Part shown: positions 1 to 8,203 of the stretch, piece by piece
How positions within the stretch are numbered: position 1 is the stretch's first letter
How the letters are laid out: every line of letters starts with the position of its first letter
Source: Lachnospiraceae bacterium
GTDB lineage: Bacteria > Bacillota > Clostridia > Lachnospirales > Lachnospiraceae
Assembly (NCBI GenBank): GCA_022788085.1
Contig: JALEWA010000050.1
Location: 1-41,367, forward strand
Length of the DNA stretch: 41,367 nucleotides
Direction: 5' to 3'
The notes under the pieces: model-generated
What the model saw: only the letters and a program-made list of their open reading frames with translations
What the model was told of the DNA's origin: nothing
Databases searched by the model: none
Position numbers and translations under genes: made by a program

Positions 1-434
1 CCCATAGCCCTGTAAAAAGCAATCGTCTCTTCTGAAGAACAGGCAGATATGTATAATTCCTTAGCACCTGCTTTCTTAGCCTCTTCCTTTCCCAAGTCAA
101 AGAGCTGTCTCCCTATTCCTTTGCCCCGGCATTGACTCGAAACATGCATCATGTCTAAAATCATGTAATTATCTACCAGCTTCTTTTTTAATCCAATAAA
201 GCCAACTACCCTATTCTCATCCAGTGCAAGGTAAGTGATATAATCTTCACTACTAATATCCCTAGCCACTTCACGTTTTTTTTCAAGATTCCAGTCCTCT
301 GTGTATGGACATTCCACAAGTACATATTCTTCCCCTTGCTTACGGTATACTTTTTTCACTTCATGTGTTCTGATGTAAGAATCCAACGCATTCTCGCTAA
401 AATTTTCTTCTGATAATCGTTCAATTATAATCAT
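1..434 (-). CDS. GNAT-family N-acetyltransferase, 3' end outside window
   Basis: This gene starts at an ATG at 434 and runs off the left edge, leaving 144 visible codons. The visible protein has the acetyl-CoA binding motif QCRGKGIGRQLF near residue 110, then the helix rich in Lys/Ala (KEEAKKAGAKELY) and the FYRAMG strand typical of GNAT enzymes. Such enzymes move an acetyl group from acetyl-CoA to an amine; the substrate cannot be told. The start is fixed by a ribosome binding site GAGGTGA a few bases upstream. That site overlaps the stop of the broken GNAT gene at 438-630, so the two were probably transcribed together. The C-terminal end is not visible. Confidence 0.85.
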   Translation of the reverse strand, partial: MIIIERLSEENFSENALDSYIRTHEVKKVYRKQGEEYVLVECPYTEDWNLEKKREVARDISSEDYITYLALDENRVVGFIGLKKKLVDNYMILDMMHVSSQCRGKGIGRQLFDLGKEEAKKAGAKELYISACSSEETIAFYRAM

Positions 435-437
435 TTT

Positions 438-630
438 TCACCTCAACATTTTAAACATTCCAGGACCTTCCCACTCATATGATCTGGTCTCAAATCCTAT
501 TTTTTCATAAAATTTCTTAACTTCGATTGTGCTGAACAGTTCTAATCTCAATGCCCAATCCTTTTCAATATGCTCTTTTATATAATTCTAAAAAAAGTTC
601 TGGTGTTAATTTATTAATCTCTACGTTCAT
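438..630 (-). pseudogene. Broken GNAT acetyltransferase remnant
   Basis: A good ribosome binding site (GGGGAGGG) precedes an ATG at 630. The reading frame starts MNVEINKLTPELFLE, like the N-terminus of GNAT proteins, and stops at 565-567 after 21 residues. A second frame then continues with WALRLELFSTIEVKKFYEKI and ends WEGPGMFKML at a stop at 438-440, which looks like the C-terminal end of a GNAT enzyme. The central acetyl-CoA domain is missing, so this is an internal deletion plus frameshift. The intact ribosome binding site suggests that the loss is recent. Confidence 0.7.
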
Positions 631-658
631 ACGCATTCCCTCCCCTGATATATGTTTC

Positions 659-1225
659 TTATTTTCTAAAAGAATTCATTCCCTTAAGTAACACGTCAAG
701 TGAAATCTCAAAGCTCTCCGAAATGGAGATGGGATTTCCAAATGAATGATGAATCTCTAACATAATGAATCCTTCTAAAAACGACCTGTAAGTTCTAAGA
801 AAATGGTTTGCCAAGCTTTTTTCTATTCCCAGTCTCTCCGTCTGTTCAAAGAAAAATTTATAAAGTCCTTCTGTTGCTGTCGATAGATCTTCACTTTCAT
901 ATTTGTTGTACCAGAGCATCGCCTCAAATACACCTGGATTATCAATCGCAAATCTATAAAAAGCTTTCGCATAATTCTTCAAATTCTCTCCCGGATCTTC
1001 ATCGGATATTCCGACAATGATATCTTCCGATACGCATCTCCAACCATAAATCATTATGCTCCTGACAACATCATCTATTGTTTTCATGTGATTATATAGA
1101 GATGGTTTTTTAATCCCCAGGTAATCCGAAAGCGTTGTTACCGTTACATATGACAACCCCTTCTCATTAGCAAGCTGAGCAGCCTTTTGAATAATCTCTT
1201 CTTTTGATAAACCTGTTCTTGGCAT
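659..1225 (-). CDS. TetR/AcrR-family transcriptional regulator
   Basis: The 188-residue protein has an N-terminal helix-turn-helix (about residues 14-55, ending KKPSLYNHMKTID) of the TetR type and a C-terminal ligand domain of the TetR_C_33/WHG kind. These proteins bind palindromic operators as dimers and are released by a small ligand. Two copies of a palindrome ACTAA-N5-TTAGT lie in its own promoter (1243-1257 and 1267-1281), so it very likely represses itself. No divergent or adjacent efflux pump or enzyme is visible; the flanking genes are fragments. The ATG at 1225 follows a weak AGGA-type site. The regulated partner gene may have been lost. Confidence 0.9.
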   Translation of the reverse strand: MPRTGLSKEEIIQKAAQLANEKGLSYVTVTTLSDYLGIKKPSLYNHMKTIDDVVRSIMIYGWRCVSEDIIVGISDEDPGENLKNYAKAFYRFAIDNPGVFEAMLWYNKYESEDLSTATEGLYKFFFEQTERLGIEKSLANHFLRTYRSFLEGFIMLEIHHSFGNPISISESFEISLDVLLKGMNSFRK

Positions 1226-1242
1226 AGTGAAATCCTCTTTAA

Positions 1243-1257
1243 ACTAATATCGTTAGT
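1243..1257. promoter_or_regulatory. Probable TetR operator 1
   Basis: The 15-base palindrome has arms ACTAA and TTAGT around a 5-base centre, and extends to perfect 7-base arms AAACTAA/TTAGTTT at 1241-1259. It lies just downstream of the -10 box of the TetR gene. It shares its arms and length with operator 2, which is 24 bases away start to start. Confidence 0.7.
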
Positions 1258-1261
1258 TTAT

Positions 1262-1290
1262 ATAATACTAACTTTGTTAGTTTTTGTCAA
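1262..1290 (-). promoter_or_regulatory. Sigma-A promoter of the TetR gene with operator 2
   Basis: The -35 box TTGACA (1285-1290) and -10 box TATTAT (1262-1267) are 17 bases apart on the minus strand. The spacer contains the second palindrome ACTAA-N5-TTAGT (1267-1281). Binding there would block RNA polymerase directly, which fits autorepression. Confidence 0.75.
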
Positions 1291-1326
1291 TAAAAAAAAC
1301 AGGCAGCTTTTTCTCGCCACCTGCTT
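1291..1326 (-). terminator. Rho-independent terminator
   Basis: Read on the minus strand, CAGGTGGC pairs with GCTGCCTG (two wobble pairs) and is followed by eight T residues. It ends transcripts coming from the SCP2-like gene and the DUF2200 remnant, and insulates the TetR promoter. Confidence 0.7.
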
Positions 1327-1352
1327 CACTTTTGTTAGAAAATATATTAAAT

Positions 1353-1547
1353 CTATGAGTCATAGTTACCCATAAAACAGGAACTTACTACCTCATCAAA
1401 GAACTGTTTGTAAGTAACATTGGACGAAATTCTATTTTCAAGTTCTTTCTCTGAATATCCGGTAAGCCAGCAGATAATTTCATTTTCCATATATTCTATT
1501 TGTTCCGTTTCACTCTCAATATGCCTCTGTTTCTCGCATCGGTTGTC
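1353..1547 (-). pseudogene. DUF2200-family remnant
   Basis: An open frame on the minus strand contains ENEIICWLTGYSEKELEN and the stretch TYKQFFDE, which match the central part of DUF2200 proteins (family pattern: WLTGY, then E-L, then F--FF-EAP). The conserved N-terminus and the C-terminal half are missing. The only internal ATG, at 1490, would give 45 residues and has no convincing ribosome binding site. The last codons include the sequence GTAACTATGA, which matches half of the 27-base palindrome found elsewhere in this window, so a repeat may have interrupted the gene. Confidence 0.55.
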
Positions 1548-1553
1548 CTATTC

Positions 1554-1892
1554 CTACCAGAATATTTTTCTCTTAAAAACAATCTTTCTTAACATCTTTA
1601 GCTTTTCCCTGTTACCTGACAGTTTCATTAATCCCTTTTCCAATGCTTCTTCTGTAGTCATAGTTCCCTTAGATAAAGCCATCAATGTTTCCGAAGAAAT
1701 AACAACCAACGCATCTTTATCATAATAATCATATGGTTCTACACAGACCTTTCTGTCTGCTACCTCAATATAAAAGATTCCAGAACCTTCTCCCTCGATA
1801 TTAAACTGCACTGCAATATGTTCAAAAATAGCTCTGGCATCCGCATTCTCATAATCTTCCCGTACTCTATCTACAATTTCTTCATATGTCAT
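1554..1892 (-). CDS. SCP2 sterol-binding-like domain protein
   Basis: From the ATG at 1892 the protein has 112 residues, starting MTYEEIVDRVREDYENADA. It has the single-domain SCP-2-like pattern: an amphipathic N-terminal helix, the strand pair GSGIFYIEVADRKVCVEP, and a final helical part TTEEALEKGLMKLSGN. SCP2 domains bind lipids or other hydrophobic molecules in the cytoplasm; the bacterial role is unknown. A start further upstream at 1964 is possible by frame, but AGGAGG lies eight bases before 1892 and a sigma-A promoter covers 1920-1948. The downstream neighbour is the DUF2200 remnant. Confidence 0.8.
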   Translation of the reverse strand: MTYEEIVDRVREDYENADARAIFEHIAVQFNIEGEGSGIFYIEVADRKVCVEPYDYYDKDALVVISSETLMALSKGTMTTEEALEKGLMKLSGNREKLKMLRKIVFKRKIFW

Positions 1893-1919
1893 AACAAAAT
1901 CCTCCTCTCTATTAATAAT

Positions 1920-1948
1920 AGCATAAACTATTCTGTGATTTGTGTCAA
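1920..1948 (-). promoter_or_regulatory. Sigma-A promoter of the SCP2-like gene
   Basis: TTGACA (1943-1948) and TATGCT (1920-1925) are separated by 17 bases on the minus strand. This supports the start at 1892. Confidence 0.7.
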
Positions 1949-2039
1949 ATGCGCTATATTGCACGACCTTACTGTTATGTGAAATGATAAGACTTTTAAG
2001 CGATATTCCTCTTCCTTTTCCTCTAAATTATTTTTCTAA

Positions 2040-2975
2040 AAATGTTTTGCGTGTGCTACAGAAGTCGCCCATTCTATTTTCTATGCCCCACTTTACGTTG
2101 CCATTGAAGAGGGCTATTTTGCCGAGGAAGGCATTGACATGGAATTAGTGACAGGCTATGGTGCTGACAAAACCATGACTGCATTATTAAGTGGAGAAGC
2201 CGATATCGGTTTTATGGGCTCTGAGGCTTCTATTTACACCTATTTGCAGGGAGCAGAGGACTATGCTGTTAATTTTGCGCAGCTTACTCAGCGTGCAGGC
2301 AATTTTCTGGTAAGTCGTGAACCAATTGAAGATTTTGACTGGAGTATGCTAGAAGGTTCTTATGTTCTTGGTGGAAGAAAGGGCGGCATGCCTCAAATGG
2401 TATTTGAATACATTCTGAAAAAGAATAATATCAATCCGGACACTGACCTTACGATTGATACCAGTATCGACTTTGGTTCCACTGCTGCCGCTTTCTCCGG
2501 TGCCAAGGAAGGCGACTCCGGCTATGCGCAATTCACGGTTGAATTCGAACCTCATGCTACTTCCCTTGAACAGCAGGGCAAAGGCTATATAGTAGCCTCT
2601 CTTGGTGTAGATTCCGGATATGTGCCTTACACTGCATTTTGTGCAAGGAAGAGCTATTTTGCTGAACACAATGATATATTACTTGCGTTTACCAGGGCAT
2701 TGCAAAATGGCATGGACTATGTCAATTCCCACAGTGCTGATGAAATAGCAAGAGCCATGAAACCACAATTTCCTGAAACAGACTTAGAAACCATTACCAC
2801 CATTGTTTCAAGATACCAATCCCAGGAAACCTGGAAAACAGATTTGATTTTTTCCAAAGAAAGCTTTGAGCTCCTTGAGAATATCTTAATGGAAGCCGGG
2901 GAACTGGAAGACTTTGTTCCTTATGAAGACCTTGTTGACAATACCTTCTCTACTATGGTAGCAACGAAAAAATAA
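2040..2975 (+). pseudogene. 5'-truncated ABC transporter substrate-binding protein (NMT1/SsuA type)
   Basis: The frame opens only after an in-frame TAA at 2037-2039. Recognisable protein begins near 2061 (EVAHSIFYAPLYVAIEEGYF) and runs to the stop at 2973-2975. It has the features of NMT1/SsuA-like binding proteins: AIEEGYFAEEGID, the GEADIGFMGSEAS ligand region, SIDFGSTAAAF and a C-terminal helical part. The signal peptide, lipobox Cys and any ribosome binding site with start codon are missing; the first in-frame ATG (2139) lies well inside the mature domain. No permease or ATPase gene is adjacent. It is probably an inactive remnant of a transporter for a small organic nutrient, such as a thiamine precursor or sulfonate. 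Confidence 0.8.
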
Positions 2976-2981
2976 TATTGT

Positions 2982-3020
2982 AAAAAGGGATGACTCATAT
3001 CTAAACAAGCCATCCCTTTT
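2982..3020. terminator. Bidirectional terminator
   Basis: AAAAGGGATG (2983-2992) pairs perfectly with CATCCCTTTT (3011-3020). It lies between the convergent binding-protein remnant and the L,D-transpeptidase gene and has A/T runs on both sides. Confidence 0.85.
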
Positions 3021-3028
3021 ATCTTTCT

Positions 3029-3916
3029 TTACATATATACAACTGCAAGAATCATTTCCTGCTCTACCATCTGACCTATTGCATCCTTACCTGTTACCCA
3101 TACCCTGTATGCGCCAAAGGTATTCAAATCATAATTACCAGTCACATAAATCTCATAATCTGTTCCGCCATAGGAAAGTCCTTCCGCATTACGTAATCCA
3201 AGAGCAGCCTTTAATTCATCCTGTGTAGCACCTACCGGAACATAGATTACACCGTCTCCCATGTCTCTTGTTAAATATAAGGAAGGTATTGCGTTTTTCC
3301 ATGGATTCTCTTCCTTTGTAACATCTGTCGGATCCCAATTGCCATATGGATGTGCTTCCATAATCTTCATTGCTTCCGGCTTTCCAAGCGGTCCCGGATT
3401 CATAGCATCATCATAAACGATTACCGTAGTTCCTTTCTCACAATTATCATAAATCCATTTGGAATCCTTTACGGATAATCTGACACATCCGTGTGATGCA
3501 TCCTCTCCCAGCTTATTATATTCCTCTGTCAGAAGTGTATCTGCCGAATCCTTCACATATGGTACAGAATGAAACAGAATCCGATTTACAAAACGAACTG
3601 CATATTGTCCATAAGTGTTATCTACCATCAATCTCCAGTCATAGTAATCACTTGTTGAGAAAGTTCCCAGTGGAGTAGAACCTTCCTCCAAACCACAAGA
3701 ACATGCCATTGCTTTTATAGGGATCGCATAGCTTCCCGTCTCATCTTTTTCATATACGGTCACACAATTAGCAGCCCTGTTAACTCTTATCTCATACCGA
3801 GGCGTCTCCTCCTCTGCATTTACTGTCACACTCATTCCAAGACTAAGCATTACCCCCATTACCAAACCAAGTCCAGACAAAACTACTTTTTTAGCCACTT
3901 TTGCTATCTTGTACAT
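3029..3916 (-). CDS. Secreted L,D-transpeptidase (YkuD domain)
   Basis: The 295-residue protein has a signal peptide or anchor (about residues 1-35, hydrophobic LGLVMGVMLSLGMSV then VNAEE). A YkuD catalytic domain follows with FHSVPY and the active-site motif SHGCVRLS, whose Cys attacks the peptidoglycan stem peptide. The enzyme forms 3-3 cross-links or attaches proteins outside the membrane. The C-terminal 80 residues resemble a small Ig-like domain (GATQDELKAALG, YEIYVTGNYDLNTFGAYRV). The start at 3916 is preferred over 3931 because GGAGG lies eight bases before it. A promoter is visible at 4013-4041. Confidence 0.9.
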   Translation of the reverse strand: MYKIAKVAKKVVLSGLGLVMGVMLSLGMSVTVNAEEETPRYEIRVNRAANCVTVYEKDETGSYAIPIKAMACSCGLEEGSTPLGTFSTSDYYDWRLMVDNTYGQYAVRFVNRILFHSVPYVKDSADTLLTEEYNKLGEDASHGCVRLSVKDSKWIYDNCEKGTTVIVYDDAMNPGPLGKPEAMKIMEAHPYGNWDPTDVTKEENPWKNAIPSLYLTRDMGDGVIYVPVGATQDELKAALGLRNAEGLSYGGTDYEIYVTGNYDLNTFGAYRVWVTGKDAIGQMVEQEMILAVVYM

Positions 3917-4012
3917 CCTGTTGTCCTCCATCCACTTTTTCTACATGTTTTCCTGCCCACTCTCTACTCAAGCCACGAACCATGTGTCACGAGTAAAGAG
4001 GCAACAATGTTC

Positions 4013-4041
4013 ATTGTACTGAAAAAAGACTCTCTTGTAAA
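4013..4041 (-). promoter_or_regulatory. Sigma-A promoter of the L,D-transpeptidase gene
   Basis: TTTACA (4036-4041) and TACAAT (4013-4018) lie 17 bases apart on the minus strand, directly after the terminator at 4044-4072. The gene is therefore its own transcription unit with a leader of about 90 bases. Confidence 0.7.
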
Positions 4042-4043
4042 GA

Positions 4044-4075
4044 GAAAAAGACCACAGCCCCGTGGTCTTTTCGTA
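4044..4075 (-). terminator. Terminator of a possible small RNA
   Basis: AAGACCAC pairs with GTGGTCTT around AGCCCC, followed on the minus strand by a T run. No gene ends here: the upstream gene already has its own terminator at 4256-4292, so this one must end another short transcript (see the promoter at 4192-4220). Confidence 0.7.
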
Positions 4076-4186
4076 AAGATGCTACTCCGAATTCCCTTTT
4101 ACACAATAAATGAAAGTTGCGCACATTTCATATACAAATTAATTATACCTTGACTCCCCAATCAAAGATTACATAATTAATCGTTA
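4045..4186 (-). ncRNA. Candidate small RNA between two terminators
   Basis: A promoter-like pair (TTTACA 4215-4220, TAAAAT 4192-4197, spacer 17) points leftwards and the next strong hairpin with T run is at 4044-4075, giving a transcript of about 140 bases. No open frame with a ribosome binding site is apparent in it. The stretch is AT-rich and I recognise no known RNA family. Promoter-like pairs are common by chance in AT-rich DNA, so confidence is low. Confidence 0.3.
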
Positions 4187-4255
4187 TAATTATTTTATCA
4201 AATCAAGTTATTAATGTAAATAGTCTGAATATTATTTTTCTAGCATTATATTGCG

Positions 4256-4293
4256 CAAAAGAAGCACAGAGTTGCTTTCTCTCTGTGCTTTCT
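4256..4293 (-). terminator. Terminator of the ABC/DUF4340 operon
   Basis: AGAAAGCACAGAG and CTCTGTGCTTCTT form a long stem on the minus strand, followed by TTTTG. It lies 16 bases after the stop of the DUF4340 gene. Confidence 0.8.
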
Positions 4294-4308
4294 CTAATAA
4301 CATCATGA

Positions 4309-4884
4309 TTACCGGATTTCTGTCGATGATACCTGCGTTTCAGATTCTGTTTCCTCTTCCTCTACGATGAGATTTTCTATACCATCCATAAAGGAAGATA
4401 TATTATAAGACGTAGTCGTATAAACTGTTTTCATATCATCTTCCAGACATAAATAATACGTACAGGTCATGTTATTATAATCGCCAACAAGCAATGTATA
4501 ACTGTTTTTTCCATCTGATACAAGAATTGTTACAATTGGTTCATCCAAACCATATATAGAAGAATCCTCTACCTGTTCGATGCGATTTTCTGATGTCAAT
4601 GCAGCCACCTTGCTTACCAGATTATCAACAGCATCTTCGTCCATATCAAGAGTCTTATCACCCTCATATACCCACGAATCTTCCTGCTTTTTCAACGTAA
4701 AGGTTCCATTATCATTAGTAAAAGAAAGCTTACATACTTTTTCCGTGTCCAGGCTTGTCACGGAATAGCTCTGTGTTTCCTCTGCTTCTTCCCCACTTGG
4801 TATCTGTGATACAAGCAGGAATGCTGCGATCGCTAATATTAGTATAAATATCAATAATAGCAATTGTTTTTTCTGTTTATTCAT
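4309..4884 (-). CDS. DUF4340-domain membrane-anchored protein
   Basis: The 191-residue protein has an N-terminal membrane anchor (about residues 7-26) and an outside DUF4340 domain of repeated beta segments (SFTNDNGTFTLKKQEDSWVYEG; IYGLDEPIVTILV). DUF4340 genes regularly follow GldG-type genes, as here, ten bases after the permease fusion, and the protein is presumed to be a partner of that ABC complex. The tail is rich in Glu/Ser/Thr. The molecular role is unknown. The start is set by a GGAG site before the ATG at 4884. Confidence 0.8.
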   Translation of the reverse strand: MNKQKKQLLLLIFILILAIAAFLLVSQIPSGEEAEETQSYSVTSLDTEKVCKLSFTNDNGTFTLKKQEDSWVYEGDKTLDMDEDAVDNLVSKVAALTSENRIEQVEDSSIYGLDEPIVTILVSDGKNSYTLLVGDYNNMTCTYYLCLEDDMKTVYTTTSYNISSFMDGIENLIVEEEETESETQVSSTEIR

Positions 4885-4894
4885 ATTTCGCTCC

Positions 4895-7009
4895 TTACTT
4901 CGATCTCCTATTCAACCAGATAATCAAGCCCGCCGCAAGCAACGCTAATGGAAGGATAACCACAGCAATAATTCCAAAAACTGCCAGATCACTTGCTGAT
5001 ACAATAAGACTATCCATCTCATAGCTTTTTACCGGAACAGACACACTTGTCTCATGGTTTGCTAAGGTACTCATAATATTAGAAAACAACTGTTTGTTAT
5101 TTCCTGATACTGCATTGTCAATACTGTCCGTAAACATCTGTGCACTGGCAAACAAATAAATCGTAGAAGTTCCACTGTCTAATGTTTTTTCTGCCTTGAC
5201 GCCGATACATACCGGTCCCTCTATATCTCCTTCCTCCTTTTCATAAGTAGAAGCATTCGTAATATTTGTTTTCACAATAGAATTTTCAGAACCATTGAGC
5301 AGCTTTGTATAAGTAATATCTTCTATTTCCTCATCCGGCACATCAATTCCCTGTGCATACGGTGCAATCAGATACGTATAAGCACCTGTCAAACCGTTGG
5401 TTTCATCTGCATATTCTACATTAGGTAACAGAAAAATCGGTTTCTGATAATAATTACCTGCACTAGTGTCAACCGCATACCCCATTTGGATAGTCATTCC
5501 AAATTCAGATAATATCCTTTCAAAATTCGGCAGCTCGGTTCCAACATATTCAACTGTAATAAAAGCCTTTCCTCCCTGATTCAGATAAGCAATCACTTTA
5601 TCTGCATCATCCGAAGAAAAATCCTTTTCCGGTGCATGAATGATAATGCACTCTGCATCCTCCGGAACAGCCTCATAATCCATCAGGTTGATGGTTTCAT
5701 ATTCTATATTCTCTTTCTCAATAGCTGTCTGGAAGCCGGAATCCAGTGTATATTCGTTATGTCCTGCAATCATATAAATCTTTGGCATATCCTCACTTGT
5801 ACAATAAGCGATTGCACTAGTCAGCTGGCCTTCTGCATCATAGCCTGTAACATTCTGCTGATATGTTGAATAATCTGTCTGCGTTTCATAGATATCATTA
5901 TAAGAAATCAGCTGATATCTCTTCGCACTTTCCACAACTATACTGTTCTGTGCGATACTACTGGTTGTGTACTGGCTCACAAACTGCGGATTTACCAGCG
6001 GATCTATATAAGTAACCTTTATATGAGAAGAACTATCTTCATAGTATTTTAAGGTCTGATTCAAGGTTGTATCTGCACTATCCTCTGAATTAATCACAAA
6101 GATGTTGATATCCTCTGTCAGATTCTCCAGCAATTTCTTTGTCTGATCTGTAATGGTATAAAGCTTATTGGAAGTCACATCAATATTGGTATATTTTGAT
6201 GGAACCTTTCCTGCAATCAGGTTCACGATTACGGTAAGTGCAACTACAATAACAATCGTTATAGAACTATATGCTCCCATAGAGAAATTTCGTACAGATA
6301 CACTGTATCTTCTCTTCTGAATCGATTGTGTTGTCAGGAACAATAATAATCCTATCACGCTAATAAAATATACAACAGCTGTTATATCAAGGATTCCATT
6401 TGTCATATTTGCAAATCTTGTCTGGAAATCGAAAATTCCTAAGAACTTTGTTAAAAGATTTCCTGTTGAAGAAATAATATTTTGAATGCCGGACATCATA
6501 TATGTCAGGAATAAAATGCCAAAAGACAATACTGCTGCAATGACCTGGCTTTCCGTAATACTTGAGATAAACAGACCAACTGCAATACAGGTTAATCCAT
6601 ACAATGCAAATGCCAAAATTGCTACATAGGTTTCTCCCATTGAAATTGTTCCGAACTTTTGTAAATACAATGGGAATACGCACATAAGCAAAACAGGAAT
6701 CATGAAAATAGCAGCCATGGCAAAGAATTTTCCAAGTACTATCTTTCCAACAGATACCGGTGCTGTCAGTATCAACTGATCTGTTCTCTGTTTTCTTTCC
6801 TCTGCAAGAATTCGCATAGACAAAATTGGTATTGCCAACAAAAATAAGAAGATAATTGCACTCAATGTATAAGATACATATGGATAACCTGATAACAGAT
6901 TATATACCGTTGCATACAATGCAAAGAAAAAAATAGTTACTGCCATGAACAGGAATCCTACTACCGAATGCATGTAGGATAAAAATTCTTTCTTAAATAT
7001 CGCCTTCAT
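4895..7009 (-). CDS. Fused ABC-2 permease and GldG-type protein
   Basis: The 704-residue protein joins two families that are separate genes in Bacteroidetes. Residues 1-240 form an ABC-2 permease of about six membrane segments (start MKAIFKKEFLSYMHS, motif LILTAPVS). Residues 270-660 form an extracellular GldG-like domain (KLYTITDQTKKLLENL; IYMIAGHNEYTL; NQGGKAFITVEY). The last 30 residues are a further membrane helix. The fusion is usual in Clostridia. With the ATPase encoded just upstream (17-base overlap) it should form an exporter or envelope-remodelling complex; the substrate is unknown. In Flavobacterium the equivalent genes are needed for gliding, but that role should not be carried over. 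Confidence 0.88.
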   Translation of the reverse strand: MKAIFKKEFLSYMHSVVGFLFMAVTIFFFALYATVYNLLSGYPYVSYTLSAIIFLFLLAIPILSMRILAEERKQRTDQLILTAPVSVGKIVLGKFFAMAAIFMIPVLLMCVFPLYLQKFGTISMGETYVAILAFALYGLTCIAVGLFISSITESQVIAAVLSFGILFLTYMMSGIQNIISSTGNLLTKFLGIFDFQTRFANMTNGILDITAVVYFISVIGLLLFLTTQSIQKRRYSVSVRNFSMGAYSSITIVIVVALTVIVNLIAGKVPSKYTNIDVTSNKLYTITDQTKKLLENLTEDINIFVINSEDSADTTLNQTLKYYEDSSSHIKVTYIDPLVNPQFVSQYTTSSIAQNSIVVESAKRYQLISYNDIYETQTDYSTYQQNVTGYDAEGQLTSAIAYCTSEDMPKIYMIAGHNEYTLDSGFQTAIEKENIEYETINLMDYEAVPEDAECIIIHAPEKDFSSDDADKVIAYLNQGGKAFITVEYVGTELPNFERILSEFGMTIQMGYAVDTSAGNYYQKPIFLLPNVEYADETNGLTGAYTYLIAPYAQGIDVPDEEIEDITYTKLLNGSENSIVKTNITNASTYEKEEGDIEGPVCIGVKAEKTLDSGTSTIYLFASAQMFTDSIDNAVSGNNKQLFSNIMSTLANHETSVSVPVKSYEMDSLIVSASDLAVFGIIAVVILPLALLAAGLIIWLNRRSK

Positions 7010-8018
7010 CCTTCTTATCCTCCTCTTTGCTTTCTGTTTCAGCTTCTTCTAAACCAGACTCTTTATTCTGTTCTTCTTCCTTCTTCTCCTCTCCTGTCAG
7101 TTCAAGGAATACATCCTCCAAGGTTCTCTCTGCAGGTACAAGCTCCATAATCGGCATTTTTTCTTCGCAAAGGCGATAAAACAGCTTTTCTCTGATATCT
7201 TCTTCACCCTCTATACTTAAGGTAGTGAATATGCATCCTTCTTCCTTAGCTTCCTCAAAACGATAGTCTGTAATTTGAGGACATTCTTTCAATACAGCCT
7301 CTAAGCTTTCTTTTCTGCCTTTTACGCTGAGCATCAGCTGCCTGCCACCTTTCATCATGGCCATAAGTCCTTCCGGAGTATCACTGGCTACAAGCTTTCC
7401 CTTCGAAATAATCATAATATGATCACATACTGCACTTACCTCAGACAAAATGTGTGAACTAAGAATTACCGTATGTTTCCGGGCAAGCTCCTTAATTAAT
7501 TCCCTGATTTCAATAATCTGCTTTGGGTCAAGTCCTACAGTCGGCTCGTCAAGAATGATAACCTCTGGATAACCGATGATTGCCTGAGCCAGACCCACTC
7601 GTTGCTTATAACCCTTTGACAGATTCTTAATCAGTCTGTCTTTTACATCATAGACTCTTGTCTGCTCCATGATATCTTCGATCTGCTCTTTACGTTCTTC
7701 CCTTGGAACCTTTTTTAGTTCTGCCACGAATTTGAGATATTCATATACTGTCATATCAGGGTAAACTGGCGGTATTTCCGGCAAATACCCGATGGATTTT
7801 TTTGCCTTTTCCGGCTCCTTCAAAATATCATAACCATTGATTTTTACGGTTCCTTCTGTTGCTGCAATATACCCTGTCATAATATTCATCGTGGTACTCT
7901 TACCTGCTCCATTCGGCCCAAGAAATCCGTATATCATTCCCCTGTCTATACGAAAAGACAGATGGTCGACCGCAACATGGTCACCATACTTCTTTGTCAG
8001 ATTTTCAATTTCAATCAC
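6993..8018 (-). CDS. ABC transporter ATP-binding protein (GldA/EcsA-like)
   Basis: Starting at the GTG at 8018 the protein has 341 residues. Walker A GPNGAGKST is at about 34-42, the signature is NLSKGYKQRVG, Walker B is VIILDEPTVGLDP and the switch His is in SSHILSEV. A C-terminal regulatory part ends in a strongly acidic, Lys/Glu-rich tail. It powers the ABC-2 permease encoded next. The longer frame from 8048 has no ribosome binding site, whereas AAGGAGG lies nine bases before the GTG. The end overlaps the permease gene by 17 bases, so translation is probably coupled. Confidence 0.92.
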   Translation of the reverse strand: MIEIENLTKKYGDHVAVDHLSFRIDRGMIYGFLGPNGAGKSTTMNIMTGYIAATEGTVKINGYDILKEPEKAKKSIGYLPEIPPVYPDMTVYEYLKFVAELKKVPREERKEQIEDIMEQTRVYDVKDRLIKNLSKGYKQRVGLAQAIIGYPEVIILDEPTVGLDPKQIIEIRELIKELARKHTVILSSHILSEVSAVCDHIMIISKGKLVASDTPEGLMAMMKGGRQLMLSVKGRKESLEAVLKECPQITDYRFEEAKEEGCIFTTLSIEGEEDIREKLFYRLCEEKMPIMELVPAERTLEDVFLELTGEEKKEEEQNKESGLEEAETESKEEDKKDEGDI

Positions 8019-8144
8019 TTTTTCAGTCCTCCTTTTTATGCATGGCATACCGTTCCTTTTTCAAGGCTTCGTTACACCCTACAAAACATTGTATGAATAA
8101 AGTATGAAAAAAGTATGGTAAAAATGTGATAAAAGTGTGTTCAA

Positions 8145-8178
8145 AAAAAACACGATACATGATTTGTACCGTGTTCTT
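8145..8178 (-). terminator. Terminator after the 127-residue protein gene
   Basis: On the minus strand AACACGGTACA pairs with TGTATCGTGTT, followed by eight T residues. It lies just after the stop at 8204. Confidence 0.85.
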
Positions 8179-8203
8179 TGTCATTTCTTATATGAATATA
8201 ATC

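Noticed and set aside
2349-2669. 106-codon minus-strand frame opposite the binding-protein remnant
   Set aside because: It is a shadow of the plus-strand frame, which has clear family homology.
8055-8150. Repeated AAGTATG-like pieces before the ABC operon as regulator sites
   Set aside because: The pieces are short, AT-rich and irregularly spaced; I cannot separate them from chance, and no clear promoter anchors them.
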